A DNA stretch of 64,000 nucleotides from an uncultured Oscillospiraceae bacterium (GCA_947631395.1 CANRLF010000001.1:124001-188000), one strand, 5' to 3'; numbered from the stretch's first letter, positions 42,295 through 51,601 are shown. The notes: generated by a model not told the origin, from the sequence alone. Numbers and translations: made by a program.

Positions 42295-42323
42295 TTGACA
42301 TATACTGTTTTTGGAGATATAAT
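42295..42323 (+). promoter_or_regulatory. Consensus sigma-A promoter for the ATP-grasp gene
   Basis: TTGACA (42295-42300), 17-bp spacer, TATAAT (42318-42323): a perfect match, starting 12 bp after the recG stop. Confidence 0.9.
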
Positions 42324-42373
42324 GCGATTTAGCGAAATCCATTCACTAATCGATCTACATGAGGTGAGCAGAT

Positions 42374-43567
42374 ATGAACTTTATATTTATTTCCCCTCAA
42401 TTCCCGCCGATATACTGGAGCTTCTGCGACAGGCTCAGGAGAAACGGCGTAAATGTTCTGGGCATAGGCGACAGCCCCTATGACAGCCTGTCTGACGGGC
42501 TTAAGGGCGCGCTGACGGAGTATTACCGGGTGGAGAATATGGAGGACTACGACCAGATGTACCGGGCCGTGGCCTTCTTCGCCTTCAAATACGGTAAGAT
42601 CGACTGGATCGAGTCAAATAACGAGTACTGGCTGGAGCAGGACGCCCGTCTGCGCACGGACTTCAACGTGACCACCGGCGTGAACACCGAGGAGGTAGCC
42701 TGCTTTAAATCCAAGTGGGGGATGAAGGAATATTATAAAAAGGCCGGAGTCCCCACGGCGAGATGCCACAAGATAACCACGAAAAAGGCCGCGAAGGAGT
42801 TTATAAAGCTCGTGGGCTATCCCGTTATCGTCAAGCCCGACAACGGCGTGGGGGCGGAGGCCACATATAAGCTTGAAAACGATGCGGATTTCGAGGACTT
42901 CTTCAAGAACCTACCCTCCGTACAGTACGTGATGGAGGAGTTCATCACCGGCGACATATACTCCTACGACGCGATAATGGACTCAAAATGCGAGCCGCTA
43001 TTCGAGTCCATGACCGCCTGGCCGCCATCCATCATGGACATAGTCAACGACAAGCTTGACCTCGCCTATTACGTTGAGGCCGGTATGCCGGAAAAGCTCC
43101 GTAAGCTGGGCCGGGCCACCGCGAAGGCCTTCGGCGCCAGGAGCCGCTTTGTACACCTTGAGTTTTTCAAGCTGAAGGTGGCCAAGGAGGGCTTAGGCCG
43201 GGTGGGCGATTTTGTGGGGCTTGAGGTCAACATGCGCCCCGCCGGGAGCTACACCCCCGACATGATGAACTTCGCCCACTCCACGGATGTATACGAGATC
43301 TGGGCGGAGATGGTGGCCTACGACGAGCGCAGGCTCCCGGTAAGCGGCGAGGACCACTTCTGCGTCACCGCTGACAGGCGGGATATATACAGCTACGTAC
43401 ATACGAACGACGAGATATTTGAAAAATACGGGGATAAGATAGTCAAATACGAGCGCCTTCCCGCAATCTGGGAGGATCAGATGGGCAACGAGACCTTCAT
43501 CGCCCACGCCGACAACATGAGGGCGGCGAAGGAATTTATCAAATTCGTCACCGCGAAGAAAAAATAA
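42374..43567 (+). CDS. ATP-grasp carboxylate-amine ligase-like protein
   Basis: The 397-residue protein has an N-terminal Rossmann-like part (NFIFISPQFPPIYWSFC), then an ATP-grasp domain: KSKWGMKEYYKKAGVPTAR, YPVIVKPDNGVGAEATY (ATP Lys and glycine loop), YVMEEFITGDIYSYDAI and LEVNMRPAGSY (metal Glu/Asn). Such enzymes join a carboxylate to an amine via acyl phosphate. GAGGTGAGCAG precedes ATG 42374. The next gene, 21 nt later, is an esterase-like protein; the pair probably acts in one pathway. Product unknown. Confidence 0.85.
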   Translation: MNFIFISPQFPPIYWSFCDRLRRNGVNVLGIGDSPYDSLSDGLKGALTEYYRVENMEDYDQMYRAVAFFAFKYGKIDWIESNNEYWLEQDARLRTDFNVTTGVNTEEVACFKSKWGMKEYYKKAGVPTARCHKITTKKAAKEFIKLVGYPVIVKPDNGVGAEATYKLENDADFEDFFKNLPSVQYVMEEFITGDIYSYDAIMDSKCEPLFESMTAWPPSIMDIVNDKLDLAYYVEAGMPEKLRKLGRATAKAFGARSRFVHLEFFKLKVAKEGLGRVGDFVGLEVNMRPAGSYTPDMMNFAHSTDVYEIWAEMVAYDERRLPVSGEDHFCVTADRRDIYSYVHTNDEIFEKYGDKIVKYERLPAIWEDQMGNETFIAHADNMRAAKEFIKFVTAKKK

Positions 43568-43588
43568 TTTTGAGCTTAGGAGAACACA

Positions 43589-44329
43589 ATGGACGTCAGG
43601 TACTATAAAGAGTGGAGCCGGGAGCTTGACCGGGACATGGAATTTAAGGTCTACGGGGATAAGGGCAAGCTCTGCTTTGCTTTCCCACCCCAAGACGGGA
43701 GATTTTGGGATTTTGAGAACTTTGGCATGGTCGAGTGTATGCGCCCATGGATAGAGGACGGGAGGATCATGCTCGTCTGCGCCGACGGAATAGACGCGGA
43801 GAGCTGGTCCGCCAAGAACGACAATCCCCGCCATCGGATAGAGATGCAGGAGAAGTGGTTCAGGTACATAACCTTAGAGCTCTATCCCAGAGCCCGTGAG
43901 CTTGGCGACGTCCACGGCAAGGGGATGCTCACAGGCTGCTCCATGGGAGCCGTGCACTCCGGCATATTTTTCTTCCGCCGCCCGGACCTCTTCGACACCG
44001 TGGTGGCCCTCAGCGGCACCTACAACGCCAACGACTTTATTCCGGGCTACATGGACGATCTCATATACGATAACTCTCCGGTGTACTTCCTGCCCAACAT
44101 GCCCTTCGATCACCCGTACATGGAGCTCTACCGCCATTCACAGCTCATATTCTGCGTGGGCCAGGGCGCCTGGGAGGACGAGCTTTTAGCCGGCACCCGC
44201 GCCCTCGACGCCGTCTGCCGCCAGAAGGCCATACCCGCCTGGTTCGACTACTGGGGCTTCGACGTAAATCACGACTGGTGCTGGTGGCAAAAGCAGCTGC
44301 CGTATTTTATGGGCAAGCTGGAGCTGTAA
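43589..44329 (+). CDS. Esterase-like alpha/beta hydrolase (enterochelin-esterase type)
   Basis: The 246-residue cytoplasmic protein has the nucleophile elbow LTGCSMGAVHSG (Ser in GCSMGA) and ends with DVNHDWCWW, where His is the likely catalytic base. It lacks a signal peptide. GCTTAGGAGAACACA precedes ATG 43589. It is co-transcribed with the ATP-grasp gene, and may hydrolyse an ester or amide made by or fed to that ligase. Confidence 0.8.
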   Translation: MDVRYYKEWSRELDRDMEFKVYGDKGKLCFAFPPQDGRFWDFENFGMVECMRPWIEDGRIMLVCADGIDAESWSAKNDNPRHRIEMQEKWFRYITLELYPRARELGDVHGKGMLTGCSMGAVHSGIFFFRRPDLFDTVVALSGTYNANDFIPGYMDDLIYDNSPVYFLPNMPFDHPYMELYRHSQLIFCVGQGAWEDELLAGTRALDAVCRQKAIPAWFDYWGFDVNHDWCWWQKQLPYFMGKLEL

Positions 44330-44349
44330 ACGCCAAAGGCAATACGACC

Positions 44350-44398
44350 ACCGGGGGCAACGGACCAAACCGCCGCCCCCGGTATTTGTAATTTTTTG
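44350..44398 (+). terminator. Terminator after the ATP-grasp/esterase operon
   Basis: ACCGGGGGC (44350-44358) and GCCCCCGGT (44375-44383), followed by ATTTGTAATTTTTT. Confidence 0.8.
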
Positions 44399-44408
44399 GG
44401 TTGATTTT

Positions 44409-44932
44409 ATGAAATATTTTGTGGATTTCGCGGCTTTGGCTTTTTATACGCATTCGTATTCCTTAAACGGTGGAAAAACCGCGGTAAATACGCGCTTTTT
44501 ATAAATACGGTTTTCTATATTTATCTTGCGTTTGTGCTTTATTTTACTTTGATGCCGGTAATAACCTCTCTGCCTTTTATATTCAATCACCCCTATAAGA
44601 CAATGAATCTTGAGCCCTTTTCTGACATTTTAAATGGCAGGGGAGATTTTATAAGACAGGTAGTGCTGAATGTCATTATGACTGTTCCGTTTGGTGTATT
44701 ATTTCCATTAACACGATATAAAACCAACGTGAATTTCTTAAAAACCGTACTTTTTTGCTTCCTTATGAGTCTCGGCATCGAGCTAATACAGCCGCTTATC
44801 AACGGCACCCGATTTTCCGACATAACCAATATTATCACAAACACCATTGGCGGGGCAATCGGGTATGTTATTTATATGATATTAAGACCGATAGCGAATA
44901 TCCTCCGAGGTGGTCAAAATGAAAATAAGTGA
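44409..44932 (+). pseudogene. VanZ-like membrane protein with N-terminal frameshift
   Basis: From GTG 44534 the frame encodes the VanZ core (YFTLMPVITSLPFIFN ... NVIMTVPFGVLFPL ... GIELIQPLINGTRFSDITNIITNTIGG). The same frame extends upstream with matching membrane sequence (LYAFVFLKRWKNRGKYALF) but has no start codon. The natural start, MKYFVDFAAL at 44409, is in another frame. One missing base near 44436-44441 (GGG read as GG) would join them. Either the gene is inactivated, or a shortened protein starts at GTG 44534. VanZ-like proteins are linked to low-level glycopeptide resistance in some bacteria. The next gene overlaps its end. Confidence 0.7.
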
Positions 44933-45644
44933 AATATGCGATCTACTTAAAAAGGAATTACTCAATAACGGATATGAATACGGCTTTTATCTTGACGGTA
45001 AAAAATATAAGCCTGACATGTCAAAGGAATTTGATGAGGAATTTGACCGCGCTTTGCATGAAAGCTCTCGGATTCAGGCTCCTGAGGATACCGAGCGGGG
45101 AAAATTCCATACGATCCTGACCTTTGAGGCAGAAAACAAGGTGGATATTTCAGACATTTGCTTGGAGGTTTTTATGGAAGAGATCTCTTTACGCATTATG
45201 ACGCGTCAGCTTTGCAGGGAGTTATATAGTGGCTGGGAAAACGACCCCGCGATTTATATGGACATGGATAAATTTGTGCCCTATCGCTATGACGTGGCCG
45301 CGGTGGACAGATATTTTGACGCGCGGCAGGAGCCGTCTCGCGTTTTGTTCGCGATAATGAGAGACGGTAGGCCCATAGGGGAGCTTCAGTTAAAGGGGAT
45401 AGACCGTGAACACCGGGAGTGCACCCTGAGCATACATATGCAAAACGATGCCGTAAAAGGGCGGGGCTATGGGACGATCGCTGAGAAGCTTGCCCTGAAA
45501 TACGCCTTTGACACATTGGGCATGACCGCTGTAAATGCCGACACGGTCCTCAAAAACACCAGAAGCCAGCACGTGCTTGAGAAGGTGGGATTTAAATACC
45601 TCGAAGAAAAGGACGGCTTTAAATATTACCGCTTCACACATTAA
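44919..45644 (+). CDS. GNAT-family acetyltransferase with N-terminal extension
   Basis: The 241-residue protein has a charged helical N-terminal region (about 1-125, no recognised domain) and a C-terminal RimJ/RimL-like GNAT domain: YDVAAVDRYFDARQ, IGELQLKGID, GRGYGTIAEKLALKYAF (acetyl-CoA loop) and NADTVLKNTRSQHVLEKVGF. GAGGTGG precedes ATG 44919, overlapping the VanZ-like gene end by 14 nt. Substrate unknown. Confidence 0.85.
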   Translation: MKISEICDLLKKELLNNGYEYGFYLDGKKYKPDMSKEFDEEFDRALHESSRIQAPEDTERGKFHTILTFEAENKVDISDICLEVFMEEISLRIMTRQLCRELYSGWENDPAIYMDMDKFVPYRYDVAAVDRYFDARQEPSRVLFAIMRDGRPIGELQLKGIDREHRECTLSIHMQNDAVKGRGYGTIAEKLALKYAFDTLGMTAVNADTVLKNTRSQHVLEKVGFKYLEEKDGFKYYRFTH

Positions 45645-45684
45645 TTGAGGCTAACCGATAGGAGGACAGACGAGGTAAAAGCAT

Positions 45685-45796
45685 ATGGAAACATGGGACG
45701 CTTATGATAAGGATTTTAATAAAATAGGATGTCATTGTCAGGCACACGGACGGAAGCTATTTGCTTATGCAACGTGACAGGCGCAGAAATTCATAG
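45685..45796 (+). pseudogene. NUDIX hydrolase N-terminal remnant
   Basis: METWDAYDKDFNKI (from ATG 45685, with AGGAGGACAGACGAGG upstream) is the usual start of a clostridial NUDIX hydrolase. After an internal deletion, another frame gives DVIVRHTDGSYLLMQRDRRRN, the next conserved part, before a stop at 45796. The Nudix box itself (GX5EX7REUXEEXGU) is missing. This is a decayed gene between two acetyltransferase genes. Confidence 0.8.
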
Positions 45797-45880
45797 AAGA
45801 GTTACAGAAATAAATTATACTTAAGCAGAACATGGCGCTGTTAGCCGGAATTGATAGTATAGTTTTTTAGGAGAATAAGA

Positions 45881-46384
45881 ATGAAAATATCAATAAGAAC
45901 GACACAAGAAAATGAATCGCCGGAATTATGCAACATACAAAAAGCCGCTTTTCTTCCGTTATACGAAAAATATCAAGATGAAGGCAACCCGTATCTACGG
46001 GGAGTAGAAGATATTGCTAATCGACTCAGGTCAGCTTACTTCCGTTACTTTACGATCTTTTTGGACGAAGAAATTGTGGGCGGCGTTCTCTACAAGTGCA
46101 AAGGAGGGACCTCTTTTTTAGAAAACCTGGAAGAAGGACAATATTATTTACAAAGAATATATATTAAGCCCGAGCAACAATGCAAAAAGATCGCGCAAAC
46201 CGCGATACTCCTTTGCGAAAAGGAATTTCTCCATGCAAACTGCTTCTTTGTGGATTTTCCGGAAGATTTGATGAAGAACAGGCGGTGTTATGAAAAAGCG
46301 GGATTCGTTGATACGGGTAAAAGATTGCAAGTACAACCGGGTTTGGTTTTAGCGAGCTTTGAAAAACGACTACCGATTTCTTAA
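45881..46384 (+). CDS. GNAT-family N-acetyltransferase
   Basis: The 167-residue single-domain GNAT protein begins ISIRTTQENESPELCNIQKAAF, has VGGVLYKCKGG and YYLQRIYIKPEQQCKKIAQTAI (acetyl-CoA-binding strand and loop, where the usual Q/RxxGxG/A is weakly kept as QQCKKIA), and ends in a CYEKAGFVDTGKRLQ motif. TTTTAGGAGAATAAGA precedes ATG 45881. It is AT-richer than its neighbours. Substrate unknown. Confidence 0.85.
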   Translation: MKISIRTTQENESPELCNIQKAAFLPLYEKYQDEGNPYLRGVEDIANRLRSAYFRYFTIFLDEEIVGGVLYKCKGGTSFLENLEEGQYYLQRIYIKPEQQCKKIAQTAILLCEKEFLHANCFFVDFPEDLMKNRRCYEKAGFVDTGKRLQVQPGLVLASFEKRLPIS

Positions 46385-46393
46385 GCGTCGTAT

Positions 46394-47710
46394 TCAGATT
46401 TTGGGGCGAGACGGGAGATTTATGGGCTTTGTCGCGGGGGAGGAGATGACGGTGCCGTTTTCGTCAAAGCGGGAGCCGTGGCAGGGGCAGTCCCAGGTGT
46501 GGGCGGAGGAGTTATATTTAAGGGCACAGCCCAAGTGAGAACAGCGGGGGAGAGTGGGAGTAAGGAGATTTACGGTGCTCCTGGCGGCGTTGGAGATGAG
46601 GGGCGGGAGCTCCATGGGCCGGGAGGGTCGAAATACCCGCTCAAATTCATATTTCTGGCCTGTAATTTGCGCTGTGAGGAGCTTTGCGGCCACCATGGAC
46701 GAGGTCATGCCCCAGGCGTTGAAGCCAGTGACGACGTAAATATCGGGCGTTGCGGGGGAGTAGCGGCCGATGTAGGGGACGCCGTCAAGTGTTGCGCAGT
46801 CCTGGTTGACCCAGCGGCAGACCTCGCGGGCATCGGGGATATGCTTTTTTAAGAAAAGAGCTATATTGGAAAAATCTTCGTTTTCCTTGCCGGGGATGTG
46901 GTTTCCGCAACCGATAAGGAGATAATTTTTATAATTTCTGAAGAAAAAGCCCTTTTCGGAGTTTTCCACAGCGGTAAGGCCAAGGTCGGGGGCGTTTTCT
47001 ACCACCATTACGCTCTCACGGGTCTGGTGCATCTTCATAAAATAAAGGCCCCGGCGGTCGATGAAGGGGAAGTGGGTGGCCACAACGATGTGCTTTGCCG
47101 TGACGGAGCCTGCGTCGGTGAAGGCCGTCATGCCCTTAATTTTTCTTACCACGCTGTGCTCGAATATTTTGAGGCCCTTTGCCGCGCCGTAGAGGAATTT
47201 TAAGGGGTGGAACTGGGCCATATCGGGAAAAATTACGCCTCCGGAGGCGCTGATATTCAGAGGAAGATCATTTGTAAAATAGGCGGGAAAATCGAAGGAA
47301 TTTAGGGCTTTTACCTCATTTTTCATTTTTTCCGGGCTGTTTTTTGAGTACATAAGCGATGGGCGGCGCTCAAAATCGCAGTCTATCTCCTCAGCGAGAT
47401 CCGCGATGTCGCGGACTGCCTGAAGGTTTGCCGCAAGGTACTCTTTAGCGAGGCCGGCGCCGAATTTTGACTCAAGATCGGAGTATAAAACGCTGTGCTG
47501 GGCGGATACAGCGGCGGTGGTGCCGCAGGTGACGCCGGAGCCTATATTGGCGGCTTCGAGGAGTGTTGTGTCGAGGCCGGACGACTGAAGCTCGCGGGCG
47601 GTGAGTATGCCGACCATACCGCCGCCGATGACAAGGGCGTCGGTCTTGATATTGCCGCAAAGTGACTGGTAATTGGGCTTTTCAATGTCTGTTGTCCAAA
47701 GCGTATCCAT
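46394..47710 (-). CDS. FAD-dependent oxidoreductase with C-terminal Rieske domain
   Basis: The 438-residue protein combines a DAO-type FAD domain (ALVIGGGMVGILTARELQSSGLDTTLLEA near residues 27-56, and GFNAWGMTSS late) with a Rieske [2Fe-2S] domain at the C-terminus: CSHLGCALKYN and CPCHGSRFDENG, the two CxH/CxxH ligand boxes. The architecture is like Bacillus YhfW. ATG 47710 lies behind AAGGAGGTTCCCCCC. The physiological substrate is not known. It is divergent from the ogt gene. Confidence 0.9.
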   Translation of the reverse strand: MDTLWTTDIEKPNYQSLCGNIKTDALVIGGGMVGILTARELQSSGLDTTLLEAANIGSGVTCGTTAAVSAQHSVLYSDLESKFGAGLAKEYLAANLQAVRDIADLAEEIDCDFERRPSLMYSKNSPEKMKNEVKALNSFDFPAYFTNDLPLNISASGGVIFPDMAQFHPLKFLYGAAKGLKIFEHSVVRKIKGMTAFTDAGSVTAKHIVVATHFPFIDRRGLYFMKMHQTRESVMVVENAPDLGLTAVENSEKGFFFRNYKNYLLIGCGNHIPGKENEDFSNIALFLKKHIPDAREVCRWVNQDCATLDGVPYIGRYSPATPDIYVVTGFNAWGMTSSMVAAKLLTAQITGQKYEFERVFRPSRPMELPPLISNAARSTVNLLTPTLPRCSHLGCALKYNSSAHTWDCPCHGSRFDENGTVISSPATKPINLPSRPKI

Positions 47711-47809
47711 GGGGGGAACCTCCTTTTTTCCGTTTATTTTTCGCAAAAAAACGAAAAAAATCCACCTGTTTAGGGATACTTTTATAATAATTTTGGGGTG
47801 GTCAAGGAT

Positions 47810-48283
47810 ATGTTTTATGACTTTTTCGGGTGCTTTTCGGGTATTTTTCTTACATGTCAGATCGAGAACGGGAACATAGTCGCCCTGAGCTTCGGAAGAA
47901 AGGGCTTGTCTCGGGCTCCGTCTCGGGAGGCGGCGGAGCTCTGGAAGGACGTGGAAAAACAGCTGACGGAGTACTTTGACGGAAGGAGGAGGGAATTTGA
48001 CATCCCCGTCAAGCCGGCCGGGACGGATTTCCAGATGCTTGTATGGGAGGAGCTCAGGAGGATACCGTATGGCCGGACGCGGTCCTACGGTGAGATCGCC
48101 GTCGCCATCGGTAAGCCCGGGGCGGCCAGGGCCGTGGGCGGGGCCTGCAACAAAAATCCGATAGCGATAATAATTCCCTGCCACCGCGTTATCGGCGCGG
48201 ACAGGAGCCTTACGGGCTTTGGGGGAGGGCTCGAGGTAAAAAAGCGTCTTTTGGAGCTTGAGGGGATAGGATTTAAAAAATGA
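47810..48283 (+). CDS. ogt: Methylated-DNA--protein-cysteine methyltransferase
   Basis: The protein of about 157 residues repairs O6-alkylguanine by suicide transfer to its own cysteine. It has GTDFQMLVWEELRRIPYGRTRSYGEIA (DNA-binding helix), GACNKNPIAIIIPCHRVIGADRSLTGFGGGLEVKKRLLELE with the active Cys in PCHRV. The N-terminus is uncertain between GTG 47798 and ATG 47810. It is followed by a strong terminator. Confidence 0.94.
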   Translation: MFYDFFGCFSGIFLTCQIENGNIVALSFGRKGLSRAPSREAAELWKDVEKQLTEYFDGRRREFDIPVKPAGTDFQMLVWEELRRIPYGRTRSYGEIAVAIGKPGAARAVGGACNKNPIAIIIPCHRVIGADRSLTGFGGGLEVKKRLLELEGIGFKK

Positions 48284-48286
48284 GCG

Positions 48287-48317
48287 AAAAAAACCGGGAC
48301 TTCGCGTCCCGGTTTTT
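48287..48317. terminator. Bidirectional terminator between ogt and the glycosidase gene
   Basis: AAAAACCGGGAC, TTCGC loop, GTCCCGGTTTTT: perfect stem with A and T tracts on either side, serving both convergent genes. Confidence 0.95.
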
Positions 48318-48332
48318 GAGGTTATTGGATTT

Positions 48333-49619
48333 TTATTCCGAGGTGACGGAGGTCGACGGGGGCATGATGAGCCAGGAGTTTGGCAGGTAGCGGCCGTCAG
48401 TCTTGGGGCTGGAGGTCTTGGTTATCATCTCGTCCATGTAGGTCATGGAGGAGCTGGAGCCGCCGTCCATGTTCATGGCGTTGTAGCAGCCGTACCTGAG
48501 GAGTATATCGGCGCAGGTGGATACTGAGGCGCCGAGGCCGGTGGTGACGCTTCGGCCCTCGATGACGAGCATGAGGACTGATTTATCGCTGGTCTGGCCG
48601 ATGCAGGTCCTGGGCTGCTTACTCATAAAGGAGCCGTCCACGTGCTTTTCGCCGTTGAGGACGATGATGGGGTGGAACTGGACGGCGTCACGGAGGGTGG
48701 AGGTGTCCACCTTGTAGCCCATGCGCATGTTGTTATCGTAGTCGAAGCCGCAGATCTGGTATGTGTCGCCGACAGTATTTGAGTATTTGACCCCCTCGGA
48801 AATGGACAGGCCGATGCAAACGTCGCCCTTGCCGTGTCCGTCCCCGTCCGCGAAGCCGCTGGCGTTTATGCCAAGCACCGCGTTATAGTTTTTGCAAAGC
48901 TCGGTGACGGTGGAGCCGCGGCCGGAGTGCTTGTTGGCGCCCAGTATGACCTGGGAGCTGTCCTTGACTATGGCGAGCTTTCCGGTGTAATCGGAGTTCG
49001 AGAAGGATATGATGATGAGGTTATTGGGGGAGTCGATGGCCCAGACGGTGTCGCCGGCGGTGGTCTTTATACCCATATCCTCGATGGCCTTTATCTGAAG
49101 GCCCCGGAAGTCGGTGATGCTGTCGGGGATGGTCTCCGGGTCGAGCTCCGGGAACTGGGCAAGAAGATCGGCAAGGCCGCCGTCATCCGTCACGACGGGG
49201 GGATCGGGCTCGTCGGGCTCATCGGGGGGCTCCGGGGTGTCGTCGGGCGGGGTGACAGGTCCGGGGCCGGTCTGGTCCGGCAGACCGCTCTCGTCGACCA
49301 TGTTGTCCTTATAGCTCTGCTCCATCTCGTCCACGACCTGCTGGACCACACTTGGCGGGAAGAACCAGGTGGCGAGCCACTGGTGGTTCATGGTGCTCAT
49401 GGCGGTCTCGATGTACATGGTGCGCAGATTTTTTATGAACGGTATCTGTGAATAGACCACCGTCAGGTACAGGCACACCAGAACGAGCAGAACGCAGATC
49501 AATATTATCGGCCACTTACGTTTTTTACCATTCCTCTCCTTTTTGGCCGCATGCGTCCCGGAGGCTCCGCCGAATATCTTGTGTACTGTATTCGGTTTTT
49601 GAGTGTTCTTAATATCCAT
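48333..49619 (-). CDS. Membrane-anchored phosphodiester glycosidase (NAGPA domain)
   Basis: The 428-residue protein has a charged cytoplasmic start, one membrane anchor (WPIILICVLLVLVCLYLTVVY, about 35-55), a Pro/Asp/Glu-rich spacer (PPDDTPEPPDEPDEPDPPVV) and an extracellular NAGPA-type domain. Motifs are ELCKNYNAVLGINASGF, SMSKQPRTCIGQTSDKSVLMLVIEGR and NAMNMDGGSSSSM. Such enzymes cleave GlcNAc-phosphodiester bonds, in bacteria probably of wall polymers. ATG 49619 has no clear ribosome site. It is divergent from tgt. Confidence 0.86.
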   Translation of the reverse strand: MDIKNTQKPNTVHKIFGGASGTHAAKKERNGKKRKWPIILICVLLVLVCLYLTVVYSQIPFIKNLRTMYIETAMSTMNHQWLATWFFPPSVVQQVVDEMEQSYKDNMVDESGLPDQTGPGPVTPPDDTPEPPDEPDEPDPPVVTDDGGLADLLAQFPELDPETIPDSITDFRGLQIKAIEDMGIKTTAGDTVWAIDSPNNLIIISFSNSDYTGKLAIVKDSSQVILGANKHSGRGSTVTELCKNYNAVLGINASGFADGDGHGKGDVCIGLSISEGVKYSNTVGDTYQICGFDYDNNMRMGYKVDTSTLRDAVQFHPIIVLNGEKHVDGSFMSKQPRTCIGQTSDKSVLMLVIEGRSVTTGLGASVSTCADILLRYGCYNAMNMDGGSSSSMTYMDEMITKTSSPKTDGRYLPNSWLIMPPSTSVTSE

Positions 49620-49787
49620 GTGTCGTATTTTAGCAAAATAAGAGACGTCTTTCAACAACTAATTGATGACAAAAAAGAAAAACTTATTAACATTGTGTTA
49701 AAATTGAGACATGTTATGTACGGGCCACGGTTGCAAAATCCGCCGGCAGAGGTTATAATGCCATAATGAGCAGTAAGGAGGAGCGCC

Positions 49788-50918
49788 ATGTTTGAACTTT
49801 TAGCCGTCAGTGGACACGCAAGACGCGGAAAATTCACCACTCCCCACGGGGTGGTAGAGACACCTGTATTTATGAATGTGGGCACTCAGGCCGCCATAAA
49901 GGGGGGGCTCTCCGCCCGTGACCTTCGTGAGATCAACTGCCAGATAGAGCTGAGCAATACATATCACCTGCATCTGCGCCCGGGGGAGGAGCTTGTGCGC
50001 CGGATGGGGGGACTGCACAAATTCATGGACTGGTCTGGGCCCATCCTCACGGACTCCGGCGGGTTCCAGATATTCTCGCTGGCTAAGCTGAGGAAGATAA
50101 CCGAGGAGGGCACGGCCTTCAACTCCCATATCGACGGGAGGAGGATATTCATGGCGCCTGAGGACTCCGTGCGTATCCAGTCGGCTCTGGGCTCGGACAT
50201 AGCCATGGCCTTTGACGAGTGCATCGGCCTTCCCGCGCCATACGACTACGTGAAGGCCTCGGCCGACAGGACGTACAGGTGGCTCATAAGGTGCAAGGCG
50301 GAGCTTGAAAGGCTCAGGGACCTTCCGGACACGGTAAACCCGGGCCAGGTCCTGTTCGGGATAAATCAGGGGGCCACCTACCACGACATACGCATAGACA
50401 ACATGAAGGCCATATCGGAGCTGGAGCTGCCGGGCTACGCCATCGGGGGGCTGGCGGTGGGGGAGCCGACACAGGAGATGTACGACACGATAGAGGCCGT
50501 GGAGGAGTACATGCCGAAGGACAGGCCCAGGTACCTCATGGGTGTTGGGACGCCGTCCAACATAATCGAGGGAGTACACCGGGGCATAGATTTCTTCGAC
50601 TGCGTCATGCCGGCGCGGAACGGACGCCACGGGCATCTCTTCACCTGGGAGGGCGTGATAAACATCAAAAACGAAAAGCACTCTCTGGACGAAGGGCCGA
50701 TAGACGGCGAATGCCACTGCCCGGTGTGCCAAAAATACTCCAGGGCATATATAAGGCACCTTTTCGCAAGCGGTGAGATCCTGGGCCTGAGGCTGGCGGT
50801 CATGCACAACCTATGGTTCTACAACGAGCTGGCGGCCAGGATACGGGAGAGCCTGGACAACGGGACGTTTGACGCGTTCAGGGCGAGATATTCGGAGGTC
50901 TTGGGGAGAAGGATATAA
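49788..50918 (+). CDS. tgt: Queuine/preQ1 tRNA-ribosyltransferase
   Basis: The 376-residue enzyme exchanges G34 of GUN-anticodon tRNAs for a deazaguanine. It shows LTDSGGFQIFSL (catalytic Asp near 88), FDECIGLPAP, GINQGATYHDIR, YAIGGLAVGEP, FDCVMPARNGRHG (nucleophile Asp) and zinc ligands CHCPVC...HL. It starts the tgt-yajC-TIGR04086 order known in clostridia, here interrupted by a reverse-strand sigma/anti-sigma pair. Its last 100 nt overlap the anti-sigma gene on the other strand. Confidence 0.95.
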   Translation: MFELLAVSGHARRGKFTTPHGVVETPVFMNVGTQAAIKGGLSARDLREINCQIELSNTYHLHLRPGEELVRRMGGLHKFMDWSGPILTDSGGFQIFSLAKLRKITEEGTAFNSHIDGRRIFMAPEDSVRIQSALGSDIAMAFDECIGLPAPYDYVKASADRTYRWLIRCKAELERLRDLPDTVNPGQVLFGINQGATYHDIRIDNMKAISELELPGYAIGGLAVGEPTQEMYDTIEAVEEYMPKDRPRYLMGVGTPSNIIEGVHRGIDFFDCVMPARNGRHGHLFTWEGVINIKNEKHSLDEGPIDGECHCPVCQKYSRAYIRHLFASGEILGLRLAVMHNLWFYNELAARIRESLDNGTFDAFRARYSEVLGRRI

Positions 50919-51601
50919 AGGCCTAACTCATTTAAAACATTTGATAAGCTATTCAGAAAGCTGTTGTCCTGTCCGTCGCTGACGGCGATATTCGCCCCCG
51001 CCAGACCGTCACAGGTTATCATATAGCGCCTTGACGCGGAAAGACCGGTAAATGTGCAGGTGCTTGTTTTTTCATCCACTTCGCATATCTGGATAAAGCT
51101 TCCGCTGTTTTCCTTGTCCCAGAGCATGAACGTACCCTGAAAATGTCTGTTTCCATCCACTTTCACACTGATTTTGGCGGTGTTCGTGTAAAAAACATAC
51201 TGTTCGAGCTCCTCGGCTGTGCTCTCAAGAGCGGCGGAGGTGAGATTATATACACCGTCCTCAAGCTCATAGATGGGGGGATTTGCCGCCCTGCGCATAT
51301 CAAGTAGCGTCAAGCCCAAAATCGTGAGCGCGCAAATGGCCAGAAGGCATATGAACGCGATAGATATTCCGGCGCATATGCGGTGGTGTCTTACTTTCTT
51401 CGCGTAATCTTGTATGAGAGGCTTCGTTTCAGAGGTTTCCGTATGAGGGATGATTTGTCCGTTTTTCATTCTCGCAAATTTTTCCGAGCAGCTGTGGCAT
51501 TCCCTCAAATGCTCCTCCAAAGCGGACTTGCTTTCTTCCGAACATAATTCTTCCAGGTACAAGGGAAGAAGGTCCTCGACGATACTACAATTCAGTTTCA
51601 T
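50819..51601 (-). CDS. Anti-sigma factor-like membrane protein (zinc-finger N-terminus)
   Basis: The 260-residue protein has an HC2-type zinc finger at the start (LEEHLRECHSCSEKF, H-x3-C-x2-C), one membrane helix (ICAGISIAFICLLAICALTILGL, about 75-97) and an extracytoplasmic domain. It overlaps the sigma factor gene by 4 nt, so it should hold that sigma factor inactive. The last 33 residues are read from sequence antisense to tgt and may be an extension after loss of an earlier stop. Confidence 0.85.
   Translation of the reverse strand: MKLNCSIVEDLLPLYLEELCSEESKSALEEHLRECHSCSEKFARMKNGQIIPHTETSETKPLIQDYAKKVRHHRICAGISIAFICLLAICALTILGLTLLDMRRAANPPIYELEDGVYNLTSAALESTAEELEQYVFYTNTAKISVKVDGNRHFQGTFMLWDKENSGSFIQICEVDEKTSTCTFTGLSASRRYMITCDGLAGANIAVSDGQDNSFLNSLSNVLNELGLYILLPKTSEYLALNASNVPLSRLSRILAASSL

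Noticed and set aside
49620-49787. preQ1 riboswitch upstream of tgt
   Set aside because: I looked for the compact preQ1 pseudoknot pattern and did not find it; the segment is AT-rich with only promoter-like sequence.
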